From: Bacillota bacterium
GTDB lineage: Bacteria > Bacillota > DTU030 > DUMP01
Length of the DNA: 40,297 bases
Assembly (NCBI GenBank): GCA_030154105.1
Contig: JASKKP010000018.1
Coordinates: 1-40,297, forward strand
Reading direction: 5' to 3'
Made by a program: the position numbers and the translations under genes. Below, piece after piece: positions 40,144 to 40,297 of the stretch (its first letter is position 1; every line of letters begins with the position of its first letter). The notes under the pieces were generated by a model, which was not told where the DNA came from, searched no databases, and saw only the letters and a program-made list of their open reading frames with translations.

Positions 40144-40297
<154 letters not shown>

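Overview
The window (40,297 bp, GC-rich) looks like chromosome of an anaerobic, spore-forming, probably thermophilic Clostridia member of the Moorella type. This rests on the heat-shock order ctsR-mcsA-mcsB-clpC-radA followed by a YacL-type PIN/TRAM gene, ispDF, gltX, cysS, thyX, rlmB, sigH, a tRNA cluster and tuf; on SigH, a sporulation sigma factor; on an [FeFe]-hydrogenase-type sensor; and on many GTG/TTG starts behind strong AAGGAGG ribosome sites. The genus is inferred, not proven.

Layout. (1) 1-5470: tRNA-Asn and tRNA-Ala, then a YheO-like PAS/HTH regulator, an SDF-family symporter, threonine ammonia-lyase and the two subunits of iron-sulfur L-serine dehydratase, forming a Ser/Thr uptake and deamination module. 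A repeated TTGTGTAAAC half-site lies upstream of both the regulator and the symporter. (2) 5600-9545: a thioredoxin-like [2Fe-2S] protein, a PAS-containing [FeFe]-hydrogenase-like sensor and a PP2C/SpoIIE phosphatase, followed on its own promoter by the NADH-sensing repressor Rex. (3) 9545-14090: purine genes (guaB, NCS2 permease) with a candidate structured RNA and a small Cys-rich protein between them, then a class I amidotransferase-like hydrolase. (4) 14200-14562: remains of an AbiE-like toxin-antitoxin pair. (5) 14650-21100: the CtsR-controlled heat-shock operon, a dispersed repeat, and radA.

(6) 21150-25330: redox and metal genes. These are an RseC-like protein; a ferrous-iron operon with a split feoB, a small Cys-rich protein and feoA behind a Fur-type palindrome; a copper-type operon (CC-motif peptide plus CopZ-like chaperone) behind a CsoR-type palindrome; and a NusG-domain-II protein. 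(7) 25430-36940: ilvE, a minus-strand MazG-like protein, carD with two tandem promoters, a third dispersed-repeat copy carrying a nested palindromic insert, then yacL, an ispD-ispF fusion, an RlpA-like protein, gltX, cysS, thyX, rlmB and sigH. (8) 36970-40297: tRNA-Thr, Tyr, fMet and Thr, an Uma2 nuclease gene, two tandem MNT/HEPN toxin-antitoxin pairs, and the start of tuf.

The best candidates for something under-described are the hydrogenase-sensor/phosphatase operon next to rex, the structured RNA between guaB and the purine permease, the dispersed structured repeat with its insert, and the tandem MNT-HEPN block between the tRNAs and tuf. Everything was read by eye; no search or folding program was run, and family names come from recognised motifs.
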